Source of the DNA: Actinomycetospora termitidis | GTDB lineage: Bacteria; Actinomycetota; Actinomycetes; Mycobacteriales; Pseudonocardiaceae | Direction of reading: 5' to 3' | NCBI RefSeq assembly: GCF_030286555.1 | Contig: NZ_JASVWF010000001.1 | Location: 248,001-312,000, forward strand | DNA: 64,000 bases | Notes under the pieces: generated by a model | What the model was told of the DNA's origin: nothing | The model's database searches: none | What the model saw: the letters and a program-made list of their open reading frames with translations, nothing else | Translations under genes and position numbers: made by a program | Shown: one piece after another, positions 6,924 through 16,900 of the stretch | Layout of the letters: every line of letters begins with the position of its first letter | Position numbering within the stretch: position 1 is the stretch's first letter

Positions 6924-8621
6924 CTAGAAGAGCCCCACGATCGTGCCGTCGGGCTGCACGTCGATCGAGTGCGCGGCCGGCTGCTTGCCCAGACCCGGCA
7001 TCGTCCGCATGTCGCCGCAGATCGGGTAGACGAAGCCGGCGCCGACCGACGCGCGGACCTCGCGCACCGGCATCCGCCACCCGGTGGGCGCGCCGAGCAG
7101 CTTCGGGTCGGACGAGATCGACAGGTGCGTCTTCGCGATGCAGACCGGGAGGTTCGAGAACCCGTTGCGCTCGTAGAGGTCGATCGAGGTGTTCGCGGCC
7201 GGGGCGTAGTCGACGCCGTCCGCGCCGTAGACCTTCGTCGCGACCGCCTCGATCTTCTCGCGCAGCGGGGCGTCGTCGGCGTAGAGGAAGCGGAAGTCGC
7301 CGGGCTCGTTCGCGGCCTCGGCGACGGCCTCCGCGAGCTCGGCCCCGCCCGCGCCGCCGTCGGTGAAGTGCGTGGAGACCGCGACCCGGGCGCCCATCGA
7401 CTCGCCGATCTCGCGGATCGCGGCGTGCTCGGAGGGGTGGTCGGTGGGGAAGGCGTTGATGCAGACCACCGGCGAGACGCCGTGGATGCGCATGTTCTCG
7501 ATCTGCTTGCGCAGGTTCGCCCCGCCGGCGTGCACCTCGTCCGGGTTCTCCTCGAGCAGCGCGGGCGGCAGGTCCTTCCCCGCGACGATCCGGTGGTTCC
7601 CGCTGTGCGCCTTCAGCGCCCGCACCGTCGCGACGACGACGGCCGCGTCCGGAACCATCCCCGACGTCCGGCACTTGATGTTGAAGAAGCGCTCCGCGCC
7701 CATGTCGGCGCCGAAGCCCGCCTCGGTGACGAGGTAGTCCCCGCAGTGGATGCCGATGCGGTCGGCGACGATCGAGGAGTTCCCGGTCGCGATGTTTCCG
7801 AACGGGCCGGAGTGCACCAGGACCGGCGTGTTCTCCAGGGTCTGCATGAGGTTCGGCTTGAGCGCGTCGCGCATCAGCGCGGCCATCGACCCGGCGCCGT
7901 GGATGTCCTCGGCGGTCACCGCGTCCCCGTCGCCGGTGTAGCCGACGACGATGCGGCCGAGGCGGGCGCGCATGTCCTCGAGCGAGGTCGACAGCGCCAG
8001 GATCGCCATGACCTCGGAGGCCGAGGTGATGTCGAACCCGGACTCGCGGGGCACGCCGTCCATCCGCCCGCCGAGGCCGGTGACGACGTTGCGCAGCGCG
8101 CGGTCGTTCACGTCCAGCACCCGCCGCCAGGTGACGCGGTAGGGGTCCAGCCCGGCCGCGTTGCCCTGGTAGAGGTGGTTGTCGAGCACGGCCGAGAGCA
8201 TGTTGTGCGCACTCGTGACGGCGTGGAAGTCGCCGGTGAGGTGGAGGTTGAACTTCTCCATCGGCACCACCTGCGAGTAGCCGCCGCCCGCGGCGCCGCC
8301 CTTGATGCCGAACGTCGGCCCCATGCTCGGCTGCCGGATCGCGACGACCCCGCGCTTGCCGATGTGCGAGAACGCCTGCCCGAGCCCGACCGTCGTCGTG
8401 GTCTTGCCCTCCCCCAGTGGCGTCGGGGTGATGGCGGTCACCACCACGTACTTCGCCTGCGGGCGGTCGGCCATGACGTCGATCGCGTCGAGCTCGATCT
8501 TGGCGACGTCGCGGCCGTGCATCTCCAGCAGGTGCGAGGGCAACTCCATGGCCGCGGCGATGTCGTCCAGCGGCTTCAGCGTCGCCTTCTGCGCGATCTC
8601 GAGGTCCGACGGGATGCTCAT
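6924..8621 (-). CDS. fhs: Formate--tetrahydrofolate ligase
   Basis: 565 residues, full length for the family, from an ATG at 8621. The ATP-binding P-loop TPLGEGKTTTTVGLGQ lies near residue 68, followed by RQPSMGPTFGIKGGAAGGGY, the family signature. The C-terminus TMPGLGKQPAAHSIDV is also characteristic. It catalyses ATP-dependent formation of 10-formyl-tetrahydrofolate from formate in the cytoplasm. It leads the fhs-cyclodeaminase-asparaginase operon. purU at 25749, which releases formate from the same product, would be the reverse arm of a formate/folate balance. Confidence 0.97.
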   Translation of the reverse strand: MSIPSDLEIAQKATLKPLDDIAAAMELPSHLLEMHGRDVAKIELDAIDVMADRPQAKYVVVTAITPTPLGEGKTTTTVGLGQAFSHIGKRGVVAIRQPSMGPTFGIKGGAAGGGYSQVVPMEKFNLHLTGDFHAVTSAHNMLSAVLDNHLYQGNAAGLDPYRVTWRRVLDVNDRALRNVVTGLGGRMDGVPRESGFDITSASEVMAILALSTSLEDMRARLGRIVVGYTGDGDAVTAEDIHGAGSMAALMRDALKPNLMQTLENTPVLVHSGPFGNIATGNSSIVADRIGIHCGDYLVTEAGFGADMGAERFFNIKCRTSGMVPDAAVVVATVRALKAHSGNHRIVAGKDLPPALLEENPDEVHAGGANLRKQIENMRIHGVSPVVCINAFPTDHPSEHAAIREIGESMGARVAVSTHFTDGGAGGAELAEAVAEAANEPGDFRFLYADDAPLREKIEAVATKVYGADGVDYAPAANTSIDLYERNGFSNLPVCIAKTHLSISSDPKLLGAPTGWRMPVREVRASVGAGFVYPICGDMRTMPGLGKQPAAHSIDVQPDGTIVGLF

Positions 8622-8711
8622 GACGGATCACACAAGCAGAGACCGCCCCGGCCGTCGACGTGAAGTGACCTCGCGCCCACGCGACGCGACGGCACTGAAT
8701 CGTCGGAGACA

Positions 8712-9662
8712 GTGGTGGCCGTGGACCTCACGACGCTGCTGACCCAGATCGCGCCGATCTTCGCCGTGATCGCGGTCGGCGCGGTGGCCGCGCGCTGGGA
8801 CCGCTTCTCCGAGACCGCCGCCGCGACGCTCAACGACCTCGTCTACTACCTGGCGCTCCCGGCCCTGATCTTCGACTCGGTCGCGGAGGCCGACCTGTCC
8901 GCCGGGGTGTCCGGGGTGGCGATCGCGGTCGCGGCCGGCGTGCTGCTGGTGGGCTACGTGCTGGGGGTCGGCGCCGCGCGGCTGCTGCGGATGCCGCTGC
9001 GCGAGGCCAACGCCGTCGGGACCGTCGGGGCCTGGGGCAACGTCGGCTACCTCGGCATCCCGCTGGCGGTGGCCGTGCTGGGGCCCGCGACCGGCTTCGC
9101 CGCGTCCCTGGTGTCGACGATCCACACCGCGCTCGCGATCTCGGTGTTCCTGGTCGCGGCCACCCTGATCGACCGTGACCGTGGCTCCCGGGGCCTGCTC
9201 GTCCGTACGGTCGCACGCCGTGTGCTGGGCAACCCGATCGTCATCGCGATCGTCCTCGGGCTGCTCGTCGCCGCGAGCGGGTGGCGCCTGCCGCACCCGG
9301 TCGCGACCACCGTCGCACTCATCGGTGCGATGGCCGCGCCGGGCGGGCTGTTCGCGCTCGGGATCCTGCTGCGCGGGGCGGTCCCGGCCCTCCGTGGTGG
9401 TCGGGCCGGCGGGATCGTCGTGGCGGTCGTCCTGAAGCTGGTTGTGATACCCGCGCTCGCGGTCGCGGCGGTGCACGTGTTCGCCGTCCCCGCGCCGTGG
9501 GCCGCGGTCCTCGTGCTGATGTGCGCCCTGCCGGACGCGGCGACGGTGTTCGTGCTGATGGCGCAGTACCGGACCTGGTACCGCGAGAGCACCGCCGCCG
9601 TGGTGCTGACGACCGTCGGCTCGATCGTGACGCTGCCGGTCGTCCTGACCCTGGCCCTCTAG
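8712..9662 (+). CDS. AEC (auxin efflux carrier) family transporter
   Basis: 316 residues from a GTG at 8712. About ten hydrophobic segments form two repeats of five, with AEC hallmarks NDLVYYLALPALIFDSV early, GAWGNVGYLGIPLAVAV in the first half, and LPDAATVFVLMAQY and TTVGSIVTLPVVLTLAL near the end. Family members are secondary carriers for organic anions such as malate or malonate in bacteria; the substrate here is unknown. It is transcribed divergently from fhs across a 90-bp gap. Its stop overlaps that of the small convergent gene at 9659 by 4 bp. Confidence 0.9.
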   Translation: MVAVDLTTLLTQIAPIFAVIAVGAVAARWDRFSETAAATLNDLVYYLALPALIFDSVAEADLSAGVSGVAIAVAAGVLLVGYVLGVGAARLLRMPLREANAVGTVGAWGNVGYLGIPLAVAVLGPATGFAASLVSTIHTALAISVFLVAATLIDRDRGSRGLLVRTVARRVLGNPIVIAIVLGLLVAASGWRLPHPVATTVALIGAMAAPGGLFALGILLRGAVPALRGGRAGGIVVAVVLKLVVIPALAVAAVHVFAVPAPWAAVLVLMCALPDAATVFVLMAQYRTWYRESTAAVVLTTVGSIVTLPVVLTLAL

Positions 9663-9874
9663 CTCGCGGACCCGCCCATCCAGACGCTGCGCCGTTCCTC
9701 CTGCGTGCGGGCGTGCGCGATGCGGTCGACCGCCGTGCGCTGCTCGTCGGTCGCGGTGCCCAGGGCCACGGCGCGCTCGGCGTCGGCCATCTCGCGGTCG
9801 GCCCGCGCCTCGGCCTCGTCACCGGGCACCGCCGCGATCGTCCCGCGTCGGGCGTCCTCGGGTTCGCCTGCCAT
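9659..9874 (-). CDS. Hypothetical 71-aa acidic protein
   Basis: 71 residues from an ATG at 9874, preceded by a strong ribosome binding site (GGTGGAG eight bases upstream). It is rich in Ala, Glu, Arg and Asp with no membrane segment, and looks mostly helical (EAEARADREMADAERAVALG, TAVDRIAHARTQEERR). No family is recognised. It ends convergently against the AEC transporter, sharing 4 bp, and is divergent from mobA 84 bp away. Confidence 0.7.
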   Translation of the reverse strand: MAGEPEDARRGTIAAVPGDEAEARADREMADAERAVALGTATDEQRTAVDRIAHARTQEERRSVWMGGSAS

Positions 9875-9958
9875 GTTCTCCACCCTCTCGGAGGTCTGCG
9901 TGCTGAAAACCCCGGTCCTTGTCGGGGATAGACGCAACCTGCCCGTCACAATCGGGCT

Positions 9959-10579
9959 GTGTCCGACACGACTGCGGCCGGTGTCGTCCTCGCGGGCGGC
10001 CGGTCGACCCGCATGGGCACCGACAAGGCGACGCTGACCTGGGCCGACGGCACCCTCCTCGACCACGTCGTCGGGGTTCTGACGGAGGCCGTGGCCGGGC
10101 CCGTGGTGGTCGTCGGGTTCGCCCGACCGGTGCACGCCGGGCGCGTCATCGCGGTGCCCGACGACGAGCCGGGGCGCGGCCCGTTGCAGGGCATCGCCAC
10201 CGGGTTGACGACGGCGGGTCGGGCCGGCTGCGACGTCGCGTTCCTCTGCTCGGTGGACCTGCCGCTGCTCCATGCCGCCTACGTGGCCGCGGTCCTCGGC
10301 TCGCTCGGGGACGCCGAGGTGGCGCTGCCCGTGCTCGACGGTCACCGCCAGCCCCTCGCCGCCGCCTACCGGACCGCCCTCGGTCCTCGGGCCTCGGACC
10401 TGCTCGCCGCCGGCGCCCGCCGCCCGGCCGAGCTCTTCGCGGTGAGCGCCGTCCGGGAGCTCTCCGCGTCCGACCTGCTCGCCGACCCCGCCCTGCGTGC
10501 CGTGGACCCGGACCTCGAGGCGGTCCGCGACGTGGACACCCCGGAGGAGTACGCGGCCGCCCGCGACCGTCGGCGGTGA
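9959..10579 (+). CDS. mobA: Molybdenum cofactor guanylyltransferase
   Basis: 206 residues from a GTG at 9959. The N-terminal nucleotidyltransferase signature AAGVVLAGGRSTRMGTDKA, the metal-binding region FLCSVDLPLL and the downstream VLDGHRQPLAAAYR pattern identify MobA-type enzymes. It attaches GMP to molybdopterin to make the MGD cofactor. No other molybdopterin gene or molybdoenzyme is visible nearby. The catalytic core is intact and of normal length. Confidence 0.92.
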   Translation: MSDTTAAGVVLAGGRSTRMGTDKATLTWADGTLLDHVVGVLTEAVAGPVVVVGFARPVHAGRVIAVPDDEPGRGPLQGIATGLTTAGRAGCDVAFLCSVDLPLLHAAYVAAVLGSLGDAEVALPVLDGHRQPLAAAYRTALGPRASDLLAAGARRPAELFAVSAVRELSASDLLADPALRAVDPDLEAVRDVDTPEEYAAARDRRR

Positions 10580-10589
10580 TCGGTGGGGG

Positions 10590-10830
10590 TGATTCGGCGG
10601 GATACCGCGGCCCCGGCTCGCCTTGTCGCGGGGATTCGTCGCGACACGGTGAGCCACATCGCGGCCCGGCCTACCTTGTCGCGGGTTCCCGGCGTCCAGC
10701 CCGCACCTTGTCGCTGGGAATCACCACGATAAGGCGCCACCCCGGCGTCGACTCCCCGCGACAAGACACCCCGCCCAGCCTGTCGTTGTGACTCCCCACG
10801 ACAAGGCGGGCGCCTCCCGGCGACGAGACG
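10590..10830. repeat. Intergenic array of CCTTGTCGCGGGG-type repeats
   Basis: The 348-bp gap between mobA and the chloride channel contains at least five copies of one short element. Direct copies begin at 10621, 10674 and 10706 (CCTTGTCGC followed by G-rich TTC). Inverted copies are at about 10750-10767 and 10790-10808 (GACTCCCC then GCGACAAG or ACGACAAG). Copies can pair with each other as hairpins. No coding potential is supported in this gap. Confidence 0.8.
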
Positions 10831-10927
10831 CCCCACGAGTCGACCTCGTCACGACCGGCCCCCCATCGCGGGACGAACCGGACGGCCCACCGGCGCCCGC
10901 GAGGCCCGACTGGCACCGTGACCAGCC

Positions 10928-12481
10928 GTGACGGCACCCCGATGGCAGCGGTTCCTGGGCACCTCGGTGGTGGGGCTGGCGGTCGCGGCGGTGGCCGTCG
11001 GGCTCGGCGCGGGACTCGGTGCGGTGGTGTTCCGCGAGCTGATCTTCCTCGTGACCCGGCTCGTCACCGGCACCGACGACTACGCCGCCACCCCCGGCGC
11101 CCCGCTGCCGTGGTGGCCGGAGATCGGGCGGTGGTTCCTCGTCGCGGCGCCCGTGGTCGGCGGGCTGATCTACGGCCCGCTGGTCTACCGCTACGCCCGG
11201 GAGGCCCGCGGGCACGGCGTCCCCGAGGTGATGCTCGCCGTCGCCGAGAACGACGGGCGGATCCGGCCCCGGGTCGCCGTCGTGAAGTCGCTGGCCTCCG
11301 CCCTGACGATCGGCACCGGCGGCTCGGTGGGGCGCGAGGGGCCGATCGTGCAGATCGGCTCGGCGATCGGGTCGAGCCTCGGGCAGTGGATGCGGATGCC
11401 GTCGTCGCGGCTGCGCCTGCTCGTGGCCTGCGGGGCCGGCGCGGGGATCTCGGCGACGTTCAACGCGCCGATCTCCGGGGTCTTCTTCGCGCTCGAGATC
11501 ATCCTGCTCGACTTCACGATGCTCTCGTTCGTCGTCGTGGTCACCGCATCGGCCGTCGCGAACCTGGTGGCCCGGGTGTTCGAGGGATCGGGCACGTTCC
11601 TGGTGCTTCCACCCTTCGCCGTCGACTCCCTCGCCCAGTTCGGGCTGTTCGCCGTGGTCGGGCTCGTCGGAGCGCTCGTCGGCGTGCTGTTCACCCGCGT
11701 CCTGTACGGGTTGGAGGACCTCGCGGACACCGTCTGGAAGGGCCCGGAGTGGCTCCGCCCGGGGGCCGGCGGGCTGTTGGTCGGGCTGCTGCTGGTCGCC
11801 CTGCCGCAGATGTACGGGGTCGGCTACCCGGTGCTGCAGGCCGGCGTCGCGGGGCAGTACGCCGTCGGGTTCCTGCTGGTCCTGCTCGTGGGGAAGCTGC
11901 TGGCGACCAGCCTGACCCTCGCGATCGGCGGCTCCGGCGGCATCTTCGCGCCGTCGTTGTTCCTCGGCGCCATGACCGGGACCGCCCTCGGCCTCGGGTT
12001 CGCCGCGCTCGCGCCGGGCGTCGCCGGGCCGGCCGGCGCCTACGGACTCGTCGGCATGGCCGCGGTCCTCGCGGGCGCGACGCGGGCACCGATCACGGCC
12101 GTCGTCATCGTCGCGGAGATCACCGGCGAGTGGTCGCTGATCGTGCCGCTGATGATCGCGGTCGCTCTCGCCACCGCGCTGTCCCGGCTGGTCTCGCGCG
12201 AGACGATCTACACCATGAAGCTGTCCCGACGCGGCATCCACCTCACCCCGCCCGGGGCGCGGGTGTGGCGGCCCTTCGGGTCCGGACCCGAGGACGAGGT
12301 GCTCCACCTCCCCGAGGACCGCGTCCTGGTCCGGCTCCACGTTCCCGACGACGGGTGGACGGCGCCGCCTGCGTTCGCGCGCCTGGACGGCGGCACGCAC
12401 GATGACCGGGTGCTCCTGACCGGCCCCGCCGACGGCCTCGACGCGCTCGCCGCCTCCCTGCCCGAGGGATCGCCGACGTGA
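10928..12481 (+). CDS. ClC-family chloride channel/transporter
   Basis: 517 residues from a GTG at 10928. The channel core has GTGGSVGREGPIVQIGSAIG near residue 130, whose GREGP glutamate is the gating residue of ClC transporters, and GSGGIFAPSLFLGA with the conserved selectivity-filter motif. The first filter motif reads GHGVP rather than GSGIP, so the chloride-coordinating serine is absent, as in several divergent ClC subfamilies. The C-terminal ~100 residues are cytoplasmic and do not look like a CBS pair. The lipoprotein gene that follows overlaps by 4 bp, implying an operon. Confidence 0.93.
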   Translation: MTAPRWQRFLGTSVVGLAVAAVAVGLGAGLGAVVFRELIFLVTRLVTGTDDYAATPGAPLPWWPEIGRWFLVAAPVVGGLIYGPLVYRYAREARGHGVPEVMLAVAENDGRIRPRVAVVKSLASALTIGTGGSVGREGPIVQIGSAIGSSLGQWMRMPSSRLRLLVACGAGAGISATFNAPISGVFFALEIILLDFTMLSFVVVVTASAVANLVARVFEGSGTFLVLPPFAVDSLAQFGLFAVVGLVGALVGVLFTRVLYGLEDLADTVWKGPEWLRPGAGGLLVGLLLVALPQMYGVGYPVLQAGVAGQYAVGFLLVLLVGKLLATSLTLAIGGSGGIFAPSLFLGAMTGTALGLGFAALAPGVAGPAGAYGLVGMAAVLAGATRAPITAVVIVAEITGEWSLIVPLMIAVALATALSRLVSRETIYTMKLSRRGIHLTPPGARVWRPFGSGPEDEVLHLPEDRVLVRLHVPDDGWTAPPAFARLDGGTHDDRVLLTGPADGLDALAASLPEGSPT

Positions 12482-12936
12482 GGCGGGCCGCGGTCGCCCT
12501 CGCCCTGCTCGCGCTGCTCGCCGGATGCGGCGACTCCGGCAACCCCGCGAGCATCCCGTCCGGCCAGTCCTCCGAGGCGGCGGCCGCGCCCGGCGTCGAG
12601 AACCGTTCCCCGGACTCCGCCCGCAACAAGCTGCGCCTGGCCCTCGCCGACCCCTGCTACACCGGCCCCGACCCGCGGGCGGTGTGGCCGCGCTGCGGGC
12701 GCTGGGTCGAGGAGACCGCGTCCACCGCCCGGACCGCCGCGAACGCGCTGCCGCAGGACCCCGCCGTCACCGCCGCGGCCGCCGGCGTCGGTTCCGCACG
12801 CGACGCCTACGTGGCCCGCGGCTGCCCGGCGACCGCGCCCGGCGGGACCGTGGACGTCAGCGCCTGCGTCGGCGGGCTGGTCGCGGCGCGGAACGCCGTC
12901 GGCGCCCTCTCCCGGGCCCTGGGCACACCCGCGTGA
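12478..12936 (+). CDS. Putative lipoprotein of unknown function
   Basis: 152 residues from a GTG that overlaps the ClC stop (GTGA). The first 20 residues form a lipoprotein signal peptide, MRRAAVALALLALLAGCGDS, with lipobox LLAGC. The mature part is Ala-rich and contains four further cysteines that could form two disulfides. No family is recognised. Co-transcription with the chloride channel suggests the same envelope context. An imperfect inverted repeat (arms near 12950-12968 and 13002-13017) follows the gene and may act as its terminator. Confidence 0.8.
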   Translation: MRRAAVALALLALLAGCGDSGNPASIPSGQSSEAAAAPGVENRSPDSARNKLRLALADPCYTGPDPRAVWPRCGRWVEETASTARTAANALPQDPAVTAAAAGVGSARDAYVARGCPATAPGGTVDVSACVGGLVAARNAVGALSRALGTPA

Positions 12937-13059
12937 TCCGGGCCGGTCGGTGATGATCAGCGGACCCTCATCGGGCCGGCCGGACCCCCTCCCGCCCCGT
13001 CAGGGTCCGGTGATCACGTGGCGGGCTCCGAACACCGGCGTCGCTAGGGTCTGGAGGTC

Positions 13060-13485
13060 ATGAGCAGCCTGAGCGACCCCGCCGTCCGCGACTTCCTGTC
13101 CCACGGCACCCGCACCGGCAAGCTGGCCTGGACCGCGCGCGACGGTCGCCCGCTCATCGCACCGATCTGGTTCCTGCTCGAGGACGACACGCTGGTGTTC
13201 AACACCGGCCGCGACACCGCGAAGGGCAAGGCGATGGCCCGCGACCCGCGGGTGGCGCTGTGCGTCGACCTCGAGGAGCCGCCGTTCGCGTTCGTGCAGG
13301 TCCAGGGCACCGTCACGCTCTCCGAGGACCCGGACGAGCTGCTGCGCACCGCCACCGCACTCGGCGGGCGCTACATGGGCGCCGACCGCGCGGAGGAGTT
13401 CGGGAAGCGCAACGCAGTACCGGGCGAACTCGTCGTCCGGATCGCCCCGACGAAGGTCCTCGCGTCGCTGGACATGACCGCGTGA
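13060..13485 (+). CDS. PPOX-class F420-dependent oxidoreductase
   Basis: 141 residues of split-barrel flavin/F420-binding fold. Signature stretches are TGKLAWTARDGRPLIAPIWFLLEDDTLVF, RDPRVALCVDLEEPPFAFVQVQG and GELVVRIAPTKVLA. Members of this actinobacterial group reduce small substrates with reduced F420; the substrate is unknown. The ATG at 13060 is preceded by GGAGG. The next gene (cupin) begins in a GTGA overlap with its stop, so the two form an operon. Confidence 0.87.
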   Translation: MSSLSDPAVRDFLSHGTRTGKLAWTARDGRPLIAPIWFLLEDDTLVFNTGRDTAKGKAMARDPRVALCVDLEEPPFAFVQVQGTVTLSEDPDELLRTATALGGRYMGADRAEEFGKRNAVPGELVVRIAPTKVLASLDMTA

Positions 13486-13895
13486 GACCTCGGCTCGCGG
13501 AGGACTTCGACCTCGAGCCGCACCCCGAGGGCGGCTGGTTCCGACAGATCTGGGCCGCACCCGCCGTCGTGACCCCGCCCGGGTACGGCGGCGAGCGGCC
13601 GACCGCCACGGCGATCCACTACGTCCTCGCGCCCGGCGAGCGGTCCGGGTGGCACCGGGTGCGCTCGGACGAGCTGTGGCTCTGGCAGCGCGGCGGGCCG
13701 ATCTCCGTCTGGATCTCCGACGAGCCCGACGGCGGGGCGGAGCACCGGCTCGGCCCCGACGCCGGGCTGTCCGCGCTCGTCCCGGCCGGGTCCTGGCAGC
13801 GGGCCGAGCCGGGCGGCGACGCCGAGGTGCTGGTGACGTGCGTGGTCTCGCCCGGCTTCGACTACGCGGACTGGGAACTCGCCGAGGACCGGTGA
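13482..13895 (+). CDS. DUF985-type cupin protein
   Basis: 137 residues from a GTG overlapping the preceding stop by 4 bp. The N-terminus FDLEPHPEGGWFRQIW, the central TATAIHYVLAPGERSGWHRVRSDELWLW and the final CVVSPGFDYADWEL match the DUF985 (PF06172) cupin group, single beta-barrel proteins with a likely metal or sugar-nucleotide-like ligand site. The biochemical role of this family is not established. It ends convergently 7 bp from the penicillin-binding protein. Confidence 0.87.
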   Translation: MRPRLAEDFDLEPHPEGGWFRQIWAAPAVVTPPGYGGERPTATAIHYVLAPGERSGWHRVRSDELWLWQRGGPISVWISDEPDGGAEHRLGPDAGLSALVPAGSWQRAEPGGDAEVLVTCVVSPGFDYADWELAEDR

Positions 13896-13902
13896 GCGAC
13901 CG

Positions 13903-16900
13903 TCAGCCGCCGTCCTCCGGCAGTTCCTGCTGCTGGGGTTCCTCGGCCGGCTGCTGCTGGGCGGCCGCCGGGTCCTGGGCCTGGCCGCCCTCGCCCGCGG
14001 CGCCGGGTTCGGCCGGGGCCGGGACCGGAGCGGCACTCGAGGTCGGCGGCGCGGAGGTGGTGCTCGGCGCCTTGGAGCTGGTCGTCGGCGAGGCCGTGGT
14101 CGACGAGGCCTGCTGCCCCTCGCCCGTGGCGGTGGTCCCGGGGTCGGTGCCCGCGACCGGCACGAACTCGCCGAACGACTGCTTCGGCGTCCCCTGCGAG
14201 GCCTCGTTCATGAACGACTGCCAGATGTCGCTTGGGATTCCGTGCCCGTACACCGGACGGCCGTCGGGGTACTTGATCGGCGTGTTGTCGTCGCTGCCCA
14301 CCCAGATCGACGCGACGACCGACGGCGTGTAGCCGACCATCCAGGCGTCGTTGTTCTGGTTCTCCAGGTGCGACTGCACGGTGCCGGTCTTCCCGGCGGA
14401 CAGCCGGCCACCGGCGAGGGACGCACCGTCGTAGGTCGGGACGTCCCGCATGGCCTCGGTGACGTTGCGCGCGACCTTCGGGTCGAGGCGCTGCTCACCC
14501 TGCTCGGCGGCGCCGTCGTAGAGGACCTCGCCGCTCGCCGTCGTGACCTTCTGGACCAGGTGCGGCTTGTGGTAGACGCCGTCGTTGGCGAACGTCGCGT
14601 ACGCGGCGGCCATCTCGGTCGGCGTCACCTCGGCGTTGCCCAGCGAGATGCCGGAGTTCGGGTTCTCGAGCTTCGCGGTGATCCCGGCCTGGTGGGCCGC
14701 GTCCGCGACCGCCTGCGGGCCGACCTCGTTGCCGAGCGCGGTGAACACGACGTTGTTCGACAGCGTCATGGCCTGCTTGAGCGTGCAGTTGCTGCAGTCG
14801 GCGCCGTCGACGTTGCGCACCGTCTTCCCGGCGACCGACTGGCCGTCGAACTGCGAGCTGATCCCGATCGGCGGGTCGTGCTGCAGCGCGGCGAGCAGCA
14901 CGAAGGGCTTGAAGGTCGAGCCGGCCTGCTTCTGCACCTGCGCATAGTCCAGGCCCGAGCCGTTGTCGCCGCCGTAGTAGGCCAGGATCGCGCCGGTCCG
15001 GGGGTCGACCGACACGGCCGCGGTCCGCAGGTTGGCGGGCTTGCCCTCCATCTCCTTGCGGACGGCGTCGACCGCGTCCTCCTGCTTCTCCGGATCGATC
15101 GTCGTCTGGATCTGCAGGCCCTCGGTGACCAGCGCGTCCTCGTCGATCCCGAGGGTCTGCAGCTCGTCCTTCACCGCGTTGTAGATGTGGCCGCGGTCGT
15201 CGTCGGGGACGCCGTTGCCGACCTTGCGCGGCGGCACCGTCGTCGGGAAGACCGCGGTGGCCCGCTCGGCGGGGGACAGCCAGCCGGAGCTGACCATCCC
15301 GTCCATGACGTAGTTCCAGCGGCGCTCGGAGCCGTCCCGGTTCACCGCCGGGTCCCACTGCGAGGGGGCCTGGATCAGGCCGGCGACCATCGCGCCCTCG
15401 GACGGCGTGAGCTGCTCGACCGGCTTGCCGAAGTACGCCTGCGAGGCCGCCTGGATGCCGTAGGCGCCGCGACCGAGGTAGATGCTGTTGAGGTAGTTCT
15501 CGAGCACCTGGTCCTTCGAGTACTCCTGCGTGATCTTCGCGGCGATGATCAGCTCGCGGAACTTGCGGAAGTAGGAGTGCTCCGAGCCGACCATCGCGTT
15601 CTTCACGTACTGCTGGGTGATCGTCGATCCGCCACCGGCACCGCCGGTCAGCTGCTTCCACGCGGCGAAGGCGATGCCCGACACGTCGAACCCGGAGTTG
15701 GTGTAGAAGCTGCGGTCCTCCGCGGAGAGCACCGCACGCTGCACCGGAAGGGGGATCTGGCTGATCGACACCTTCTGCCGGTTGCCCTGCTCTCCCGGGG
15801 CCACCCGCGCCAGCACGGTGCCGTCGGAGAAGGCGACGGTGTTGAGCTGGCTCTCGACCGCCGAGTCGGCGTTCGGCACCGGGATCAGCAGCCAGCCGAG
15901 GACCAGGGTCAGCAGCGGCACGCCGATGAGCGTCGCCACCGACGCGTAGCCCATCCGACGGCGCCGCCGCCACAGCCGGGCCGCGACCGGCAGCGACTCG
16001 ACGTCCTTGCCGTCGAGGTAGCGCTGGACGTGGCCGTCGACCCAGTGGCCGGCCCGGACGAGGTGCTCGCCTCCGGGCCAGTGCACGACCTTCGCGGCGA
16101 CGGCGGTCAGCAGGGCGGCGAACGCGGTCGCGATCCGGCCACGCGGCGGGGTCGACCGTTCCTCGCGGGGCTCCGGCGCGGGGGCGGCCGCCCGGCGGGT
16201 GGTGCTCGCCGCGGCCTTCCGGCGACCGGCCGCTCGGGTCAGCCCGTCCTTGCCGGTGGCCCGGCGCGCCGCCCGTGTCTGCTGGGACTGCGGGGTCCGC
16301 CGGGTGGCGGAGGTGGTCGTTCCCGACGCGGCCCGGGTCGGCTTCGCGGTGGTCGGCTCGTCCTGCGCCTCCTTCCCGACGGCGGGTCCGATGGCGGTGC
16401 CGTCGGGGGTGCGGGCCGGGGCGGGCGCCTGATCGTCGAGCACCGTCGGTGCTCCCGGCTTCCCGGTGGGCGCCGAGGGTGCTCGCTGATCATCGGACGG
16501 GGCGCTCGGCGACGAGCCGGCGGCCGGCTCGGCCGGGGGCGCGGACGGGGCCGAGCGCGGGGCAGGCGGCGAAGCCGAGCCGGCCGGCGTGCCGGACGTC
16601 GCGGGAGGGGTCGGCCGGGACGGAGCACCCGGACGGCCCGGGGCGCCGGTCGGCGGGGCCGCGGGACCGGACGTCGTCGGGCGGGAGGTCGTGGGCGGGG
16701 TGGGCCGCGAGGGGGCCGCGGGACGGCCCGGGGCACCGGTGGGCGAGGCGGGCGGGGCCGCTCGGGTGCCCGGGGCGGGCGGGGCCGGAGTGGCCCTCGT
16801 GCCCGCGGGAGGCCCGGCGGGCGGCGGCGTGGCCCGGGTCCCGGTGCCCGGCGCGGCCGCACGGCCCGGCGCGGACGGGCGCGAACCGGTGAGCGCCTGC

